From a virus: DNA of 20,602 nt. The DNA lies in IMG/VR virus record IMGVR_UViG_3300022927_000154, positions 1 to 20,602 of that record. One strand, 5' to 3'. This document shows, in pieces, positions 1-7,732 of the stretch. The notes under the pieces are model-generated. The model saw only the letters and a program-made list of their open reading frames with translations, was not told the DNA's origin and searched no databases. Position 1 is the first letter of the stretch. Each line of letters starts with the position of its first letter. Position numbers and translations under genes: made by a program.

Positions 1-462
1 GTTGGTAGTCAACCAAGCAGGAACGCCAGCCAACTCACGAGCTGCGTTAGAAGCACCTGCTGCACGAGCGTTGTTGTCGAACAATGCCTTTTCGATATCG
101 AGCTTCTGCTCTTTAGCCATCTTCATAGTCTGGTATGCGATTTCTTTCGCACGGCCAGCTTTGTTGATGCCTTCGTCAGTATCAGGAACAACAACTGCGT
201 TCTTAAAGATCTGGGTGTAGTTACCCAAACGAGTAGTCGCAGTGCGAGCTTCAGCAGTAGTTACATCACCTTCGACGTGCGCGTTAGCTGTTGATGAACG
301 AAGAGAGTCAGTCTGCCACTCGTGGTAAGTGTTAGTCGCTTTTGACTTCTTACAAGCAGAAAGGAATGGGGTCTCTTCAGGTGAGATGTTGTAGATTACG
401 TCGCGTAAATCTTCGCGAATGCCGACAGCATCGTAGCTGTCAAAAGTATTAGTAGGTTGCAT
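1..462 (-). CDS. Major capsid protein, SU10-type (N-terminal 154 residues; runs off the left edge)
   Basis: Forms the icosahedral or prolate head shell. Translating the minus strand from the ATG at 462 gives 154 uninterrupted residues to the window edge. Features recalled from the SU10 major capsid family are visible: an early TPFLSACKKSKATNTYHEWQ segment (about residues 31-50), then VEGD, RLGNYTQIF and a long helix with NKAGRAKEIAYQ and ending in ARELAGVPAWL. The start is fixed by a clean AAGGAG eight bases upstream (471-476). The gene follows the scaffold-like gene by 17 bases, the usual portal-scaffold-capsid order. The C-terminal part, probably more than half of the protein, lies outside the window. 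Family assignment is from recalled motif similarity, not a search. Confidence 0.93.
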   Translation of the reverse strand, partial: MQPTNTFDSYDAVGIREDLRDVIYNISPEETPFLSACKKSKATNTYHEWQTDSLRSSTANAHVEGDVTTAEARTATTRLGNYTQIFKNAVVVPDTDEGINKAGRAKEIAYQTMKMAKEQKLDIEKALFDNNARAAGASNAARELAGVPAWLTTN

Positions 463-470
463 GATTAAGT

Positions 471-476
471 CTCCTT
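471..476 (-). promoter_or_regulatory. Strong Shine-Dalgarno for the capsid gene
   Basis: The minus strand reads AAGGAG eight bases before the capsid ATG. It is one of the best ribosome sites in the window, which fits the most abundant virion protein. Confidence 0.8.
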
Positions 477-479
477 AAA

Positions 480-1499
480 TTACTTCAAGTTTGGATCAAG
501 TATCAGTGACATTGCGTCCTCAATAGAACCGCTCTGTCTTAGTTTGTCGCGTTGTTTGCGAGCAGCTTCGCCTTTCTTGACAGTTTTCTTAGCACCGGCC
601 TTTACAGGTTTACGGGCTTTCTTTGCCTTCTGGCGAACGATCTCTTTGCCATCTTGTAGGGCCATATACTTAGCAGCTGCATCTAAGACAAGCATGTCAC
701 GATGCGATGTGATAGCTGACAACTCTTCCTTAGAGTAACCGAACTTTTCACCTACTTTTCTAACTCTGCCTTGAAAGCTTTCCAATTTCTTGGGATCAGA
801 CAATTCAGGCATAGCCTCTACTAACCGATACGCTTCTTCAGTGATGTACTTACCGCGCGCTTGCTGTTCTGCTGCAGACTGCTGATGCATCTGTTGTTGA
901 ACAACTTGTACGTTCTGGTTGTACACCTTGACCTGCTCGTCGTAATTCATCTTGGCTTCCATGTAGCCAATAGGATCACTATCGAACAGCTCGCGGCTCG
1001 GTTCTTGTGGCGGAACTAAAGCACCTTGCTGAACTTGATTAACAATGTTCGCTAGCTGCTGCCGCTCTTGCATCAAAGCATTGAAAGTTTCCTCAGCTTC
1101 TTTACGAGCTTCGGCTGCTTTCTGCATGCCTTGCTGGACATACTGCTGACCGCTGTATCCTCGCTTGAGGTCTTCAAGGGTTACCTGTTGTTCGACTCCG
1201 TCCACCTTTACGGTGATGAGTTCTGTTTCAGGCTCTTGTTCGTCCTCAGCTTCGTCTACGTCGTCTTCGTAGTCCTCATCCCCTTCATCGTCCGCGTCGT
1301 CCGATTCCGGTTCATCGTCGTCATCATCTTCGACTTCGTCTTCATCGAAAGAGTCCGCTTCGGGTTGCTCTTCCTCAAACTCTGCCTCTGGCTCTGACGC
1401 CGACTGAGATTCTTCTTCAACAACCTCTTCTACTGGTTGCTCTGGTGCGACCATGGCTTCTACAGCCTGGTCAATGCTCATAGGTTCAGTCGTTTCCAC
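480..1499 (-). CDS. Capsid scaffolding-like protein (339 aa, acidic N-terminus, basic C-terminus)
   Basis: Likely internal scaffold that directs capsid assembly. Residues about 20-92 are extremely rich in Asp and Glu. Residues about 120-215 are Gln/Glu/Ala-rich and look like a coiled coil. Residues about 287-321 are strongly basic (many Lys/Arg), followed by a short tail ending DPNLK. A basic C-terminus that contacts the coat and a helical middle are typical of phage scaffolds; the assignment rests on this charge pattern and on the position between portal and capsid genes. The start is GTG at 1499, with AGAGGGGGA about ten bases upstream; an ATG six codons later (1481) has no comparable site. 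No protease gene is visible nearby, so I cannot say whether it is cleaved. Confidence 0.8.
   Translation of the reverse strand: METTEPMSIDQAVEAMVAPEQPVEEVVEEESQSASEPEAEFEEEQPEADSFDEDEVEDDDDDEPESDDADDEGDEDYEDDVDEAEDEQEPETELITVKVDGVEQQVTLEDLKRGYSGQQYVQQGMQKAAEARKEAEETFNALMQERQQLANIVNQVQQGALVPPQEPSRELFDSDPIGYMEAKMNYDEQVKVYNQNVQVVQQQMHQQSAAEQQARGKYITEEAYRLVEAMPELSDPKKLESFQGRVRKVGEKFGYSKEELSAITSHRDMLVLDAAAKYMALQDGKEIVRQKAKKARKPVKAGAKKTVKKGEAARKQRDKLRQSGSIEDAMSLILDPNLK
1224..1442 (-). repeat. Low-complexity acidic tract in the scaffold-like gene
   Basis: GAN-rich codons encode a stretch of about 73 residues that is mostly Asp and Glu, including runs such as DEVEDDDDDEPESDDADDEG. It is compositional rather than an exact tandem repeat. 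Its antisense strand yields a spurious hydrophobic reading frame. Confidence 0.75.
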
Positions 1500-1523
1500 G
1501 GTACTGAGTCCCCCTCTGCTAGT

Positions 1524-1757
1524 TTACGAATTGTGTTTGTCATAAATAGACTCTTCATCGAGGATTCGCTGAATTGTTCTATCTATGTTCTTTAATGCTA
1601 CCACTATCGCCCTAGCGTCATCAATAGCGTCAACCGATGATGACGGGTCCAAAAATACCGCAACTTGTTCGTTTGCGACGTTCTCTATTAGTTCTTTAAA
1701 AGTTTCGTCCTTAGCAAGGTTCCTGTATCGGAGTGCCTTGTCTTTAATGCTTTCCAT
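1524..1757 (-). CDS. Small conserved-position protein between portal and scaffold (77 aa, unknown)
   Basis: I do not recognise this protein. It is short, soluble and predicted largely helical, with many charged residues and a central DPSSSVDAIDDARAIV segment that looks like a turn between two helices. Its ATG overlaps the portal stop by one base (TAATG), so translation is probably coupled to the portal. The scaffold-like gene begins 24 bases downstream. Small helical genes in this slot are common in podovirus head modules, which suggests a capsid-assembly or portal-associated role, but nothing in the sequence proves it. Confidence 0.75.
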   Translation of the reverse strand: MESIKDKALRYRNLAKDETFKELIENVANEQVAVFLDPSSSVDAIDDARAIVVALKNIDRTIQRILDEESIYDKHNS

Positions 1758-3865
1758 TAATATCTCGCTTCAGGTACCGCTTGTGCTGGCGCTACGTCTG
1801 CATAACGTGGCGAGTTCTGCATTGCTTTAATCTCTTCCACATCAACCGCTACGCCCCACTGGCCAAGGATCTTGGCTGCCTCAACCAATAGATCAGCGTC
1901 CATCTTGTCGCGCTGACGATCGTCTTCGGCCAACGCTTTTTGAGCTTCAAGTTGAATCTTAGCCTGAACTTCTTGCATCTTAGCCTGAGCCTTAATCTGC
2001 TCTGCAGCAATCTGAGCCTGGGCTAGCGCTGCATTTGGATCAGGTGGCTGTTGTTGAGCTGCCTGCTGTTGCATCTGCATCATCAACTGCTGTTCGATCT
2101 GTTGGTTCATTGGCGCGTAGTAGCGATCAGCGTTACGCATACCACCGAGAGCCAAGATATCAGCAAGAGTGTTACGAATGTTAGTAAGAGACACGACGCC
2201 ATTCTGCGCTCCGTAAGTCTGATAGATCGCCATCTGGGTTTGTAAGGTAGACTGAAGCGCCATAGCCTTCTCGTCTTCTTTGCCAGTGCCTAAGCCTACG
2301 TTGATTGAGATATTCATATCGATACCCCATGAACGTGGATCTATTGGCATAAACATCTCGCCAGAAACACGCATCATCTCTTCTTCTGGGCTGTTCTGAG
2401 ATACTGCTTTCAACATCAACTTAAACAGGCGACGCATGCCACCTTCAGCTAAGTTGCGTGCAATAACTTCAACCTGGCCCTGACCAGCGGCCTGAGTAAG
2501 CTGTACCGCTGTCGCGGTAGTGTTCTGTAGAGCGTTAGGATCTAATCCGTTAGATGCGCGTGCTACGCCAGTCTTCTGTTCGATAGTCTGATCGTAGTAC
2601 TCAAGAGCGCCTAGAGTTTGTCCTGCCACAAATGGCACTGACATCTCTTGAACTGCGCCTTGCTGACGCATGCGAACAATGCCGCCAATCTCGTTATTCA
2701 GTAGGTCGTCGATATTGACCTGACCCTCAACCATCGCCAGGCGTGGTGAGTTAGTCATCGCGATGTTATCGAGTACACCACGAAGCATTGCGGTGGCCGC
2801 ATCCTGGTCGTTAACGATTAGATCTGCGATCGAGTTACCGAAGAATGTGTGTGGCTCTGGGTCTGACTCAAAGATAGCGAAAGGAATGACTGAGCATGGC
2901 TCGTAATCAAGCAACTCCATCTCACCGCCACCAAGAATTAACTTGTGTAGCTGTGGCATGCCAGTGCCGTCTACGTCGATCTTCATGTACGCTTCAGTGA
3001 TCGCAACCAGCTTCATTGATGGGTCTTGCTTAGACTCGTCAGTCTCCATCTGGTCCCAACCACGACGCTCGAACTGCTCAGCCTCTGACATGGTGTCGTT
3101 GTAAGCAATTCCTGACAACTCTGACACCTGGTCAAAGTCGTAGCCCATTTCTACAAGCTCACCAACGCGTAACTCAGTGCGGTGGCCGCAGACATAACAA
3201 TCATCAATCGATACAGCTTCACGGTTTACAAAGAACTCTTCTGGCGGAACTGACTCAATACGCAAACTACCTGATAGGTTGCGCTTCATGATCTTGACGC
3301 TATGGCGAGGCGTTTCTACCTGCATACCCATCTCGTCAATTTCGATCTCCATCTCGACTTCTTGTTCGATGATCTCTACGTCATCTTCTTGAGCCAGGAT
3401 GGTTAATTCTTCTTCAGTAAGGTTAGTGAACTCATAAGTCTCTGAGTCTTCAACCTCATCCCAGTAACACTTAACGACACCGACTTTCTTCAGCAGTGCG
3501 TCGTGGAATGCGTCAGATAAAACACGGTAGCCATTGTTCTCTTGAAACTTGCCGTGGATATACTTGGTCGCAGTCTCTGCAGCTAGAACCTGGTCTGGTC
3601 GCTTAGGGATATATTCAACAAAGTTTTCGTTAGATAAGAAGATGCGCATCAGGCTAGGCTTGATCTGGCGGATGGTGTCGCGAACCTTAGTAGCAACTAC
3701 CTTAGAACGACCTTCTTCTTCGCCGATATCAACTTCGCCGTTATAGTACTTTTGCGCCTTGATACGATCGTCTGCAACTTCTGACTCTATGAAACTTAAA
3801 GCGTCGGTGATTGCTTCTTGTGCAATACCTTCGATTTGATCATCTGACATTGGCTCTAGTTTCAT
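1757..3865 (-). CDS. Portal protein (702 aa)
   Basis: Forms the dodecameric ring at one capsid vertex, through which DNA is packaged and ejected. The N-terminal part has the pattern EGRSKVVATKVRDTIRQI (about residues 52-69), typical of large podovirus portals, followed by an acidic insertion around residues 150-180. The middle contains NDQDAATAMLRGVLDN and the GVARASNGLDPNAL segment seen in this portal group. From about residue 586 on, the chain is Gln/Ala-rich and helical, as in the barrel extension of P22-type portals. The size fits P22-like rather than siphovirus portals. The start overlaps the preceding gene by four bases (ATGA) and the stop overlaps the next start by one. The identification is from motif memory and gene order. 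Confidence 0.9.
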   Translation of the reverse strand: MKLEPMSDDQIEGIAQEAITDALSFIESEVADDRIKAQKYYNGEVDIGEEEGRSKVVATKVRDTIRQIKPSLMRIFLSNENFVEYIPKRPDQVLAAETATKYIHGKFQENNGYRVLSDAFHDALLKKVGVVKCYWDEVEDSETYEFTNLTEEELTILAQEDDVEIIEQEVEMEIEIDEMGMQVETPRHSVKIMKRNLSGSLRIESVPPEEFFVNREAVSIDDCYVCGHRTELRVGELVEMGYDFDQVSELSGIAYNDTMSEAEQFERRGWDQMETDESKQDPSMKLVAITEAYMKIDVDGTGMPQLHKLILGGGEMELLDYEPCSVIPFAIFESDPEPHTFFGNSIADLIVNDQDAATAMLRGVLDNIAMTNSPRLAMVEGQVNIDDLLNNEIGGIVRMRQQGAVQEMSVPFVAGQTLGALEYYDQTIEQKTGVARASNGLDPNALQNTTATAVQLTQAAGQGQVEVIARNLAEGGMRRLFKLMLKAVSQNSPEEEMMRVSGEMFMPIDPRSWGIDMNISINVGLGTGKEDEKAMALQSTLQTQMAIYQTYGAQNGVVSLTNIRNTLADILALGGMRNADRYYAPMNQQIEQQLMMQMQQQAAQQQPPDPNAALAQAQIAAEQIKAQAKMQEVQAKIQLEAQKALAEDDRQRDKMDADLLVEAAKILGQWGVAVDVEEIKAMQNSPRYADVAPAQAVPEARY
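1760..2110 (-). other. Gln/Ala-rich helical C-terminal extension of the portal
   Basis: Residues about 586-702 contain runs such as QQLMMQMQQQAAQQQ and a long Ala/Gln/Lys coiled-coil-like helix. By analogy with P22 this could form the barrel inside the capsid; that is inference from composition. Confidence 0.5.
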
Positions 3866-5547
3866 CGCTTTTCCTCTTCAGCGCGCTGCATTTGATATAA
3901 AGCGTTCATTATCGTGGGCTGGTCCATCTTACGCAAGACTGACGCAACAGGATCTGCCACCTGGCCAGCGCGGCCTAATGCGTGAGACATTTCACCAACA
4001 ACGCGTGGTGATCCTGCCGCCATGGCAGCTAAACCAGCAGGCCAGTTAGCTCCATAAAGAGCCAAACCACCAGCTGCAAGCGGGGTTGTTGCACCCTGAA
4101 TACCTCGTGGCATCCATGACTGCATAGATTGACCTGCGACGCGAGGCATGATGTTTGCGCCTTCTTCGTCTAGCATCTTAACTTTCTCAGCACGAGAACC
4201 GTAGCCAGTATTTACGTTATCACGCATAACTGACTGCAACTTACGCAGCTTAGTCTCTGCGCCAGCGTTCTTACCCATGGATAGCGACTTCTGGATCTCT
4301 TTGATAGTTTCCATCGCGTTTGAGTATTCTTTCATGTACTTGGCATAAGCAGGCGCTTGTTTACCGATACTACTTTGCACTGCCTTCTTAATCTGCAATA
4401 CAGCAGACTGCGCTGTACGCTCGTTCATTGGAATGCTTTCGTAGATGTCATCTAAACGCTGCTTTAAATCATCAAATCCTGATGCGGTATGATTGACTCT
4501 AGGATCACCGGCTATCCATTCTTTTACAGCCTTGTCAGCCTCATCAACGTACTTTAATACGCTTGGACGCTTAACGATCTTGCCTGACATAGCCATCTGC
4601 TTGCCACGCTGAATTGCGCCTAAAATAGAGTTAAATGACAAGATATTTTTATCTTGAGCTAGTGCTTGTTTATTCGTGCTGTATGCGGCAAATGCACGGT
4701 CCTTCATAGCCCTGACAGCATCTTCAGCGCTAGCAACTACTGCACTCATATCATCTTGACCACGCATTGCAGATCGGAATGATTCGCCAGCTTCACCGCC
4801 TTGGCGACCAGCTTGATATGCAGCCTGAATTGGAGCGTAACCAGTGCCTGAATATTGACCTGCTAAACGGCCTGCTGTTGAACCTGCAAGAGTAGTAGCG
4901 CCTCTACCTAGAGCAAGAGCGCCTTTTGTTGTAGCGGTTATTGGCTCAATGGCTGAACCTGCGCCCATCAACTTCTGACCTGCGCCACCGATACCAGTCA
5001 GTGTTTCTCCGGCAATCGTACCTGCTTTAGCGCCTGTAGCAGCTTTAGCTGTGGCAGCTCCTGCACGAAGGCCTGCGCCTGCGCCAGTGAATGCCAGGCT
5101 TATGTCAGCAAGTACACCAACAGGATCTTCAATCATTGCGCGTTGAGCAGCTTCTGGTGAGCCGTAACGATCTGTATAGAATTGGCCAACACGCTTAGCC
5201 ATTGCTTGTGCTTCTGGGTCACCATCGATATTAATACCAAGCTCAGGCAAGCCTAGCTGAATAGCACCCTTACCTACGTTGTAAATCGCAGTGGCCGTGT
5301 CGATAGGATTGGTAACAGCTTCGTATAATGCACCTGCAAGCTTAGCGCCTGACTCTCCTACGTTACTAAGGCCTTCCATAACCTTTTCGCCAGTAGACAT
5401 GCCAGAGTAGTCTTTAGGCGCTTCACCGAATGCGCCTGCTTCATACTGCTGTTTAGCAAAGCCTAAGATGTCAGCTTCTGATGCACCTTCTGGATGGTCG
5501 ATATACTCTTTTCGGCCATCAGGCAGATTTACTAGCGTTCTAGCCAT
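3862..5547 (-). CDS. Putative internal/ejection virion protein (561 aa)
   Basis: I do not recognise a named family with certainty. The N-terminus (MARTLVNLPDGRKEYIDHP) resembles a short N-terminal segment found on many phage internal virion proteins, followed by EGASEADILGFAKQQYEAG. Residues about 143-230 are Ala/Gly-rich and could insert in membranes or pack as helices. The middle (about 240-470) is charged and helical, with AVVASAEDAVRAMKDRAF. A second hydrophobic Ala/Gly stretch lies at about 488-512. The gene sits directly upstream of the portal with a four-base ATGA overlap and two bases after the preceding gene. This composition and position fit a protein stored in the head and ejected with the DNA, like P22 gp7/gp16/gp20, but sequence similarity to those is not evident. 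Confidence 0.65.
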   Translation of the reverse strand: MARTLVNLPDGRKEYIDHPEGASEADILGFAKQQYEAGAFGEAPKDYSGMSTGEKVMEGLSNVGESGAKLAGALYEAVTNPIDTATAIYNVGKGAIQLGLPELGINIDGDPEAQAMAKRVGQFYTDRYGSPEAAQRAMIEDPVGVLADISLAFTGAGAGLRAGAATAKAATGAKAGTIAGETLTGIGGAGQKLMGAGSAIEPITATTKGALALGRGATTLAGSTAGRLAGQYSGTGYAPIQAAYQAGRQGGEAGESFRSAMRGQDDMSAVVASAEDAVRAMKDRAFAAYSTNKQALAQDKNILSFNSILGAIQRGKQMAMSGKIVKRPSVLKYVDEADKAVKEWIAGDPRVNHTASGFDDLKQRLDDIYESIPMNERTAQSAVLQIKKAVQSSIGKQAPAYAKYMKEYSNAMETIKEIQKSLSMGKNAGAETKLRKLQSVMRDNVNTGYGSRAEKVKMLDEEGANIMPRVAGQSMQSWMPRGIQGATTPLAAGGLALYGANWPAGLAAMAAGSPRVVGEMSHALGRAGQVADPVASVLRKMDQPTIMNALYQMQRAEEEKR

Positions 5548-5549
5548 TA

Positions 5550-7148
5550 TTACCTCGCGATTGAGAAGCCGGCATATGGGTTTGTAGGTGCTGCAGGGGC
5601 TGCTGCTGGAGCGGATGATTTTGAGCCTTTAATTTGCTCAAGATAATCTAACTCGCTGTGGATAGCAGGATTATAACCTGGTTTAACACGATAGCCACGC
5701 TCAGCACGATCAACACCACGCTGGTAGATCTCACGAAGCAACTTCAACTGCTCACGAACATAGTCTGGACTTAGACCAGTCTTAATCTTACCTTCTTCAT
5801 CAAACAATGCGAGACCAGCTTGCTTAGCCTGGCCACCCTCAATGTTAGAGATTTGACCGCCACCTTTAAGCGACTCAAAGCCTGCCAAGAACTGCTTAGC
5901 ACCGATCTGGTTAAGCTTAGAGTAAAGGTCTTCAGTCTCAGGGATGACTGTTGGTAAGTATTTACCAGTAATACCAAAGGCACGATCAAGGGTGTCTTTG
6001 CGCTCTGGATTAAGCACCCAGTCGATCGCTGAAATACCCTGAGTTAAGTTGTCGATAGTTTTCTGGCCACCTGAAATTGATTCAAGCCAGCTCTCAGCCA
6101 TGCCCTTCTCGATAACACCTTTGCCGATATCTTTAGAGCGGCTACCAAGAAGCTGGCCGCTAGCCATGTCGTAAAAGAAGATATCTGTAGCAGTCTCAAC
6201 TTTTTCTACGTTAGGTGGCACTTCCATACCTTCAGGCAATTCAACCTTCTTAGGCGTGCCATCAGTGCCAAGAACCATCCACTCACGCTCGCCCGTCTTA
6301 GGATTAATTACTAAGCGTGGAGTTGTGCCGTAAGTTGTATCAGTTCCAAACGCAATCTTAGCTGCGCCTTTCATATCTTTAGTGGCTTGATAGTAATCTA
6401 AAGCTTTTTTAGCTTTTGGATTATCTGACTTCTGCCATGATAGCAATGTAGCGTTATGGCCACGCTGCGCTGATAGGGTCTTTAAGCGATCGCCCAATAC
6501 ATTAGCTAGCTGTGCATCTGGCTGATAGCGCATAGAGTTAAACGCTAGCGCCAAGCGAGTCATACGCTCTTCATCGCCAAATAGATCTTTAAAGAAGTTA
6601 CCTGCTGATTCAAAGAAGCCAGGTTCTTGATCGGCGCTTGCAGCTATAGCCTGTGTACTAGATAGCGCTACTGCGCCTTTCTGCATCTCAGGATCTTGTG
6701 CAACCTCAGGCGGTACATCTTTTACCAACATCTTCTGAGCATTGCTCATCACTGGTGAGCCGTACTGACGTACAAAATCGAGAGTTTGCTCTTTATTGTT
6801 AACGATGTTGGCTGTATTCGTGTCGTCAAATGCTTTTTGGCCTGCAGGATTCATGTCCTGCATAGATATGCTTTCAAGCAATGCATTCATTTGATCGTCA
6901 TTCAGCGTGTCACCCTCGACATTACGCATACCTGATGGCGAATATGGAGTAGTTACAGCTGCGTTACCACTAGACATAGATGGGTAACCATCGATCATAG
7001 TGGCACCCGGAGTCATTGGTTGCTCAGGACGATTAAATTCTGTAATCGCATCGCGGATCGATGGCTCAACATATTCGCGTGCCTTGTCAGCTCCTGCGCC
7101 CATAACCATGTTACGCAAGAACTCAAGTAGTGTTTTTTCTACTGCCAT
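5550..7148 (-). CDS. Putative internal virion protein (532 aa, unknown)
   Basis: No enzyme motif is visible. The first 180 residues are polar and low in hydrophobicity, with Met/Gln/Asn-rich stretches. At about residues 183-253 there is a helical block, FFKDLFGDEERMTRLALAF, followed by a Gln/Lys-rich region; I recall similar blocks in uncharacterised proteins of aquatic phages. Residues about 270-300 look like a small beta unit (RLVINPKTGEREWMVLGTDG). The C-terminus is Ala/Pro-rich and ends NPYAGFSIAR. The ATG overlaps the previous stop by one base (TAATG). Position among ejection-type genes suggests a virion role. Function is unknown. Confidence 0.6.
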   Translation of the reverse strand: MAVEKTLLEFLRNMVMGAGADKAREYVEPSIRDAITEFNRPEQPMTPGATMIDGYPSMSSGNAAVTTPYSPSGMRNVEGDTLNDDQMNALLESISMQDMNPAGQKAFDDTNTANIVNNKEQTLDFVRQYGSPVMSNAQKMLVKDVPPEVAQDPEMQKGAVALSSTQAIAASADQEPGFFESAGNFFKDLFGDEERMTRLALAFNSMRYQPDAQLANVLGDRLKTLSAQRGHNATLLSWQKSDNPKAKKALDYYQATKDMKGAAKIAFGTDTTYGTTPRLVINPKTGEREWMVLGTDGTPKKVELPEGMEVPPNVEKVETATDIFFYDMASGQLLGSRSKDIGKGVIEKGMAESWLESISGGQKTIDNLTQGISAIDWVLNPERKDTLDRAFGITGKYLPTVIPETEDLYSKLNQIGAKQFLAGFESLKGGGQISNIEGGQAKQAGLALFDEEGKIKTGLSPDYVREQLKLLREIYQRGVDRAERGYRVKPGYNPAIHSELDYLEQIKGSKSSAPAAAPAAPTNPYAGFSIAR

Positions 7149-7732
7149 TAGACCATGCCTCGCATTTGTCGCATTTTAATCATGTCTTGGATGCTTGGTG
7201 CTGCGCCTAGATTCTGCTGCTGAATTGTTTGCATTGCAGATGATGGCTGACCGATCGTTTGCGGTTGAGCTTGTGCCTGCTGAATAGGCTGAGCTGTACC
7301 TGCACGCTCAATAGGCTTCAAGATAGATCCTTGTGGTGGTGGCGGAGCTTTAGGGCCACTATCGCCACCTAATGCACCTAAACCTTTAGCTATTGCGCCT
7401 GCCATTCCTGCAACATCAAAACCAGAACCCATTCCGGCAGTTGCTGACTGGCCTAGCACATCTTTCATTTGATCTGCGCCAATGCCTTGACCCGCTAGTT
7501 GAGCTGCATCTGCTGCTTCAAAAGCGTCAAAACCAGAACCCTCAAGGATTCCAGCCATCTGATCAGTGCCGATACCTGATTCTGCTAAGCCTGCTGCATC
7601 AGCAGCCAAGAAGTCTGCATTCTCAAGAGCGGCAGCTTTCTCGCCACCAAAAGCATTTCCAACTGATGACCAGTCAAATTTATCTTTATCTTTCTCCCAA
7701 GGATACTTGAAGGAGCCAAAAATACTGCTCAT
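7148..7732 (-). CDS. Ala/Gly/Gln-rich virion-associated protein with a 30-residue internal repeat (194 aa)
   Basis: Unrecognised. The N-terminus (MSSIFGSFKYPWEKDKDKFDW) is followed by two adjacent copies of a roughly 30-residue unit, at about 41-70 and 71-109, each built on AADAAxLAxxGIGxDQM and ending SGFD. A Gly-rich helix (about 107-124), a polyproline run (about 129-133) and a Gln-rich tail with IQDMIKMRQMRGM complete it. The start overlaps the preceding stop by one base (TGATG). It lies in the row of ejection-type genes, so a structural or internal virion role is likely. The unusual repeats make this one of the least ordinary proteins of the block. Confidence 0.6.
   Translation of the reverse strand: MSSIFGSFKYPWEKDKDKFDWSSVGNAFGGEKAAALENADFLAADAAGLAESGIGTDQMAGILEGSGFDAFEAADAAQLAGQGIGADQMKDVLGQSATAGMGSGFDVAGMAGAIAKGLGALGGDSGPKAPPPPQGSILKPIERAGTAQPIQQAQAQPQTIGQPSSAMQTIQQQNLGAAPSIQDMIKMRQMRGMV
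7406..7612 (-). repeat. Two-copy internal protein repeat (AADAAxLAxxGIGxDQM)
   Basis: Residues about 41-70 and 71-109 of the 194-aa protein align without gaps for the first 20 or so positions; the second copy then carries an insertion (QSATAGM) before the shared SGFD end. The repeat is clear in protein but diverged in DNA, so the duplication is not recent. Confidence 0.75.

Noticed and set aside
1068-1397. Plus-strand hydrophobic reading frame that looks like a membrane protein
   Set aside because: It is the exact antisense of the acidic scaffold tract; Asp/Glu codons read backwards give Phe/Leu/Val/Ile. No ribosome site or neighbour on that strand.
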